Source: Brevundimonas sp. UBA6550
GTDB lineage: Bacteria; Pseudomonadota; Alphaproteobacteria; Caulobacterales; Caulobacteraceae
Assembly (NCBI RefSeq): GCF_002434505.1
Contig: NZ_DJKE01000006.1
Coordinates: forward strand, 217,149 to 281,148
Direction of reading: 5' to 3'
DNA: 64,000 nucleotides
Part shown: positions 60,101 through 64,000 of the stretch, piece after piece
How positions within the stretch are numbered: position 1 is the stretch's first letter
Layout: every line of letters starts with the position of its first letter
Notes under the pieces: generated by a model
Seen by the model: only the letters and a program-made list of their open reading frames with translations
Databases searched by the model: none
Told to the model about the DNA's origin: nothing
Made by a program: the position numbers and the translations under genes

Positions 60101-60560
60101 ACCCCGCGACCGGCGTGCCCGCCGTCAGAAGGGCGCCCGCCATCGACAGCGATTTCAGCTGCAGCGCGATATAGGGCAGCGACCCCAGGATGGCGACCAC
60201 GGTGACGGCCGCGCCCAGGGTCTGGCTCTTGCCATAGCGGGAGGCCACGAAGTCGGCCATGGAGCCGACGTTCTCGCGCCGGGCCGCCGCCGCGATGCGC
60301 CGCCACAGCGGGAACAGCAGGGTCAGGCCGATCACCGGCCCGATATAGATGGGCAGATATTCCCACCCGTCGCGCGCCGCCGTGCCGACCGCGCCATAAT
60401 AGGTCCAGGAGGTGCAGTAGATCGCCAGCGACAGGGCGTAGACCGACGGCCCCAGGCCCTTGCCGCGCGCCCTGGCCGCCGGACGTTCCTGATGCCAGGC
60501 GACGGCGAACAGCACCGCCATATAGGCGGCGACCAGGCCGAGGATCGTCAGGCTGAACAT
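57192..60560 (-). CDS. crbS: CrbS-type hybrid histidine kinase with SLC5 transporter domain
   Basis: A 1122-residue sensor. Residues 1-495 are a sodium:solute symporter (SLC5) domain of about 13 helices (YALSLAIYCTSWTYYGAVG near 50), followed by a STAC-like linker (about 525-600), a PAS domain (about 620-735; NIDQGVIVVDEDLRVTAWN), coiled coil, H-box with the phospho-His near 781 (AASHDLLQPLHAARLF), an ATPase domain (about 885-1000) and a C-terminal receiver with Asp in AVVDLHLGDG. CrbS kinases control the acetate switch. The ATG at 60560 is chosen over one 11 codons upstream. Confidence 0.88.
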   Translation of the reverse strand: MFSLTILGLVAAYMAVLFAVAWHQERPAARARGKGLGPSVYALSLAIYCTSWTYYGAVGTAARDGWEYLPIYIGPVIGLTLLFPLWRRIAAAARRENVGSMADFVASRYGKSQTLGAAVTVVAILGSLPYIALQLKSLSMAGALLTAGTPVAGSERLTVLVLAGVLAFFAILFGARRPDLTEHNRGLIQAIGLESMVKLGALLFVAVFALVLLLNQGSPARIAQGLGALAAPPDVTPRFTAITLVSTLAIFCLPRQFHVAFVEGAQPSDVRRARWIFPLYLMLTSLAVLPLVAAGALFAPTVNPDLLVLALPFQRGETLLTAIVFVGGFSAATAMVIVEAVALSAMVSNSLILPFLARDRWRMRGDASDMAGTILQVRRGAIVAVLLLAWLYYQATDQSHGLAAMGLVSFAALAQLAPALFGAVLWRGGHAQGALAGMAAGVLVWIMMLALPQLAPGAPWHIYVMLGIEDPLALGVFVSLGLNLTAYVGVSRLAQPRLIDRVQARAFVDRLGPDWMEAKPAPSGASVGDLRALVARFIGDERAERAFSAWGRETAARLRDADPADAALARAAERMLAGAIGAASARRVISAALAGVGRAPEDVVRMLDEASQAVQFNRDLLQTTLDNIDQGVIVVDEDLRVTAWNRRYVAMFDLPVGFVHVGLPIANIYRLNAERGESPDDIEAWVERRLEALSRRIPHDHERQQPDGRVLRSSGAPIPGGGYATSYTDITALRRAARQLEEANERLEARVADRTVRLDEARQVAEDATASKTRFLAAASHDLLQPLHAARLFIAALKEEPALEDPASRTLAVNADRAIDSAHRLLTALLNLSKLEAGGVRTNVTRVSLGGLFDDLRREFAPVAEAKGLCLTLAPTRLWVTSDRDLLRSMLQNLVANAIRYTDRGRVLVGVRRRGETVRLFVCDTGRGIPEAQQETVFNEFVRLPGAAVDEPGAGLGLAIVKRLSSLLDHPLSLTSDLGAGATFRIDLKRCAPDVVAEIAPSRDVRLPLAGLRVLCVDNEPVILDALNALLTRWGARPTLAASVEAAMASPGPFDAAVVDLHLGDGPEGFAVIDWLRPHGVRRIALVTADTRDGLNEQATAAGAVLLPKPIKPAALKAFLSS

Positions 60561-60601
60561 GGGGGCATCTGAACCGGGCAGGGGGTGTTTCACAAGCGAA
60601 A

Positions 60602-60627
60602 GGCGGGCCGTCTTTCGACGACCCGCC
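60602..60627 (-). terminator. Terminator after the MHS transporter gene
   Basis: On the minus strand GGCGGGTCGTC, loop gaaa, GACGGCCCGCC form a stem with one mismatch, followed by TTTCGCTTGT. It separates the transporter transcript from crbS, which begins 42 nt further on. Confidence 0.65.
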
Positions 60628-60650
60628 CCTCGTTCCGCCTGAAAGCAGGA

Positions 60651-62324
<1,674 letters not shown>

Positions 62325-62458
62325 GATCCATTTCCTCCCAAGTCGCCGTTATCGGCCGTTCTGCACATCCTTCAGGATGCGTGGACGCCGACATTGACCG
62401 AGAGGGAGGCGGCTGGAGAGAGCGACTTTGGTCGAGGATCGCCGCTCTTCAAGCAGGA

Positions 62459-63616
62459 TCAGCCGTCGATGGAGATGACCGGCCCGAGTTTAGGCTGACG
62501 CTGGCCGCGACGGGCGCTGCGCCGCTTCAGCCAGTGTCGGATGCGGACCTGAATCGGATTGTCGATGGCGAAGTGGAAGGCGAAGGCGAAGCCGACCGCC
62601 GCCGCGACCCCCAGGCCCCAAAGGCCCCATTGGGCGGCGACCGGCAGGGCGAAGCGGGCCTCCAGCGCATTGACCACGCCGAACCAGGCGATGCGGACCA
62701 CCTCGTTGGAGATGAACATCGAGAAGGACACCATGGCGGCGGTCTCGACCAGTTTGGACGGGCGCTTCACCGGCACGGCGCCGGCGGCCAGGATGATGAT
62801 CGAGATCAGCGCCAGGGCGACGAGGGCGTGCTTGTCGTGAAGCTCCAGCGCGAAGAAGCCCACGGCGGCCAGCACGCCGGCCCAGCCGGCCAGACGCGGC
62901 GCGACCCAGACCTTCTGGGCGAACCAGGCCAGGCACATGCCCAGGAAGAACAGGGGCAGGGCGCGCACGATGCCGTAGCCCATCGGCATCTGATAGACGG
63001 GATAGCCCAGCAAGGCCCAGCACAGCTGGTTGGCGACCAGATAGACGCCGACGCCCATCGCCAGCGCCGACCACGGCCCCAGCCGCATCAGGCCGCGAAT
63101 GATCCAGGGGAAGGCCAGGTAGCAGCCGATCAGGGCCGAGATCGACCAGGTCGGCGCATTCCAGCCCAAGCCGCCATGGACCCCATAGGATTGCAGCAGC
63201 AGCAGTTGGGCCGGCAACTGATCCCAGGCGAACCATTCGGGATTGCGCGGCGGCGCGCCGGCGGCCGTCGCCAGCAGGACCAGCCCGACCAGGGACAGGC
63301 CCATGATCAGATGGGCGGGCACGACGCGCAGGAACCGCTTCAGGAAGAAGTCGCCCGGCGACATCCGGCCCTTGTCCACCGCCGCCCCATAGACGCGCAT
63401 CAGCACATAGCCGCTGTCGATCAGGAAGAAGTTGGTCAGCAGGAAGCCGGCGCGTTCGAAGATCGGATTGACGACGTGGGCCAGCGGCGCGGGTCCGGCC
63501 GCCTGGAAGTGGTGCAGGACGATCAGGAAGGCCACGATGAAACGCAGGGCGTCCAGCCAGCCGCCGCGCGCGATCCGAACTGTCTCATTGCGGGTCGAAA
63601 CCAGGGACCAGGGCAT
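62459..63616 (-). CDS. Acyltransferase 3 family membrane protein
   Basis: A 385-residue protein with about ten membrane helices of the acyltransferase 3 family (LDALRFIVAFLIVLHHFQAAG near residue 20, given by its ends, with the conserved HH/H; later RFLRVVPAHLIMG and WSISALIGCYLAFPW). Members O-acylate polysaccharides or lipids across the inner membrane. Acceptor unknown. The start at 63616 has a strong AAGGAGG ribosome site; a longer frame begins 15 codons upstream. Confidence 0.85.
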   Translation of the reverse strand: MPWSLVSTRNETVRIARGGWLDALRFIVAFLIVLHHFQAAGPAPLAHVVNPIFERAGFLLTNFFLIDSGYVLMRVYGAAVDKGRMSPGDFFLKRFLRVVPAHLIMGLSLVGLVLLATAAGAPPRNPEWFAWDQLPAQLLLLQSYGVHGGLGWNAPTWSISALIGCYLAFPWIIRGLMRLGPWSALAMGVGVYLVANQLCWALLGYPVYQMPMGYGIVRALPLFFLGMCLAWFAQKVWVAPRLAGWAGVLAAVGFFALELHDKHALVALALISIIILAAGAVPVKRPSKLVETAAMVSFSMFISNEVVRIAWFGVVNALEARFALPVAAQWGLWGLGVAAAVGFAFAFHFAIDNPIQVRIRHWLKRRSARRGQRQPKLGPVISIDG

Positions 63617-63680
63617 CGTCAGCGCCTCCTTTTGGTCCTTTCGACGCAAGGGCGGCGCCAATGCACGCCTTAAGGGAAGA

Positions 63681-64000
63681 TCAGCCCCTGACCAGCCGCA
63701 GGAACTCCTCGCGGGTGCGCGGGTCGTCTCGCACGACGCCGATCAGGTGGCTGGTCGACAGGCTGGCGCCCGGCGCATTGACGCCGCGCAGGGTCATGCA
63801 GCTATGCTCGGCCTCGATGACCACGCCGACGCCGTGCGGGCGCAGCACGGTCTGGATGGCTTCGGCGATCTCCGACGTCATCTTCTCCTGAATCTGCAGA
63901 CGCCGCGCGAAGCCGCGCACCACGCGCGCCAGCTTGGAGATGCCCACGACCCGGTCGGTCGGCAGATAGGCGACGTGGGCCTTGCCCACGACCGGCAGCA
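63681..64000 (-). CDS. folE: GTP cyclohydrolase I, partial at the window edge
   Basis: The C-terminal about 106 residues of GTP cyclohydrolase I, the first enzyme of folate (tetrahydrofolate) synthesis; the 5' part lies beyond the window. Recognisable are VGKAHVAYLPTDRVVGISKL, FARRLQIQEKMTSEIA and VVIEAEHSCMTLRGV, where the Cys is a zinc ligand. The frame reads through to position 64000 without a start. Confidence 0.93.
   Translation of the reverse strand, partial: LPVVGKAHVAYLPTDRVVGISKLARVVRGFARRLQIQEKMTSEIAEAIQTVLRPHGVGVVIEAEHSCMTLRGVNAPGASLSTSHLIGVVRDDPRTREEFLRLVRG

Overview
The window is GC-rich alphaproteobacterial chromosome. Gene content points to Caulobacterales, most likely Brevundimonas or a close relative. 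The main clues are a RegB/RegA pair divergent from a Sco gene, an ornithine decarboxylase plus deoxyhypusine-synthase-like pair, a DcaP-type porin, a glutamine-dependent NadE, several PHA-related genes, and dispersed intergenic paired repeats beginning CGTCAT. This is inferred from protein features; no database was searched. I see no phage, integrase, transposase or CRISPR array. The region looks like core chromosome with small accessory pieces.

Layout. 0-8.3 kb: benzoate-type transporter, fabI, galU, pstS, an overlapping phnC-phnD-phnE transporter operon and a DUF2254 membrane protein. 8.5-13 kb: polyamine pair (decarboxylase and DHS-like synthase), a DUF559 nuclease gene held between inverted repeats, a CobW GTPase and a short PhnA-type protein. 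13-20 kb: nadE, a ParD-like gene overlapping a methionine aminopeptidase, ftsY-yciB, a MarR regulator with a histone-H1-like tail, a phasin and a creatininase. 20-29.8 kb: emrA-emrB-tetR efflux operon, amine-oxidase-like flavoprotein with nth, MarR, soluble PAS chemoreceptor, ATP-grasp protein and adenosine kinase. 29.9-37 kb: Rieske oxygenase, secreted hydrolase, PBP1A-type enzyme, LprI-like protein, YgjP-type metallopeptidase and PHA depolymerase. 37-48 kb: sco/regB-regA, dnaX, an ExbD-like lipoprotein, SRP RNA, nudC, kdsB, a membrane cytochrome c, a RutE-type nitroreductase and ybaB-recR. 48-54 kb: rmuC, a membrane/HTH/membrane triad, TraB/GumN protein, tRNA-Gly(CCC) and an SBF-like transporter. 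53-64 kb: acs and dcaP divergent from a CrbR-type regulator, which is convergent with a CrbS-type SLC5-kinase; then an MHS transporter, an acyltransferase and the 3' part of folE.

How genes fit together. The clearest functional modules are: an acetate switch (crbS-crbR next to acs and a porin, with two palindromes in the divergent promoter region); putrescine-to-homospermidine synthesis; phosphorus uptake (phnCDE and pstS, with a Pho-box-like repeat); redox control (RegBA with Sco); and the ffs/dnaX/ybaB/recR neighbourhood, here opened up by inserted genes.

The most striking non-coding pattern is nine paired inverted repeat elements (about 100-160 bp each). All nine start within about 40 nt of a stop codon and none lies between divergent genes. 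One of them encloses, and supplies the C-terminal codons of, a DUF559 nuclease gene. This, with the ParD-like/Map overlap and the HTH/membrane triad, is the best candidate for something poorly described.
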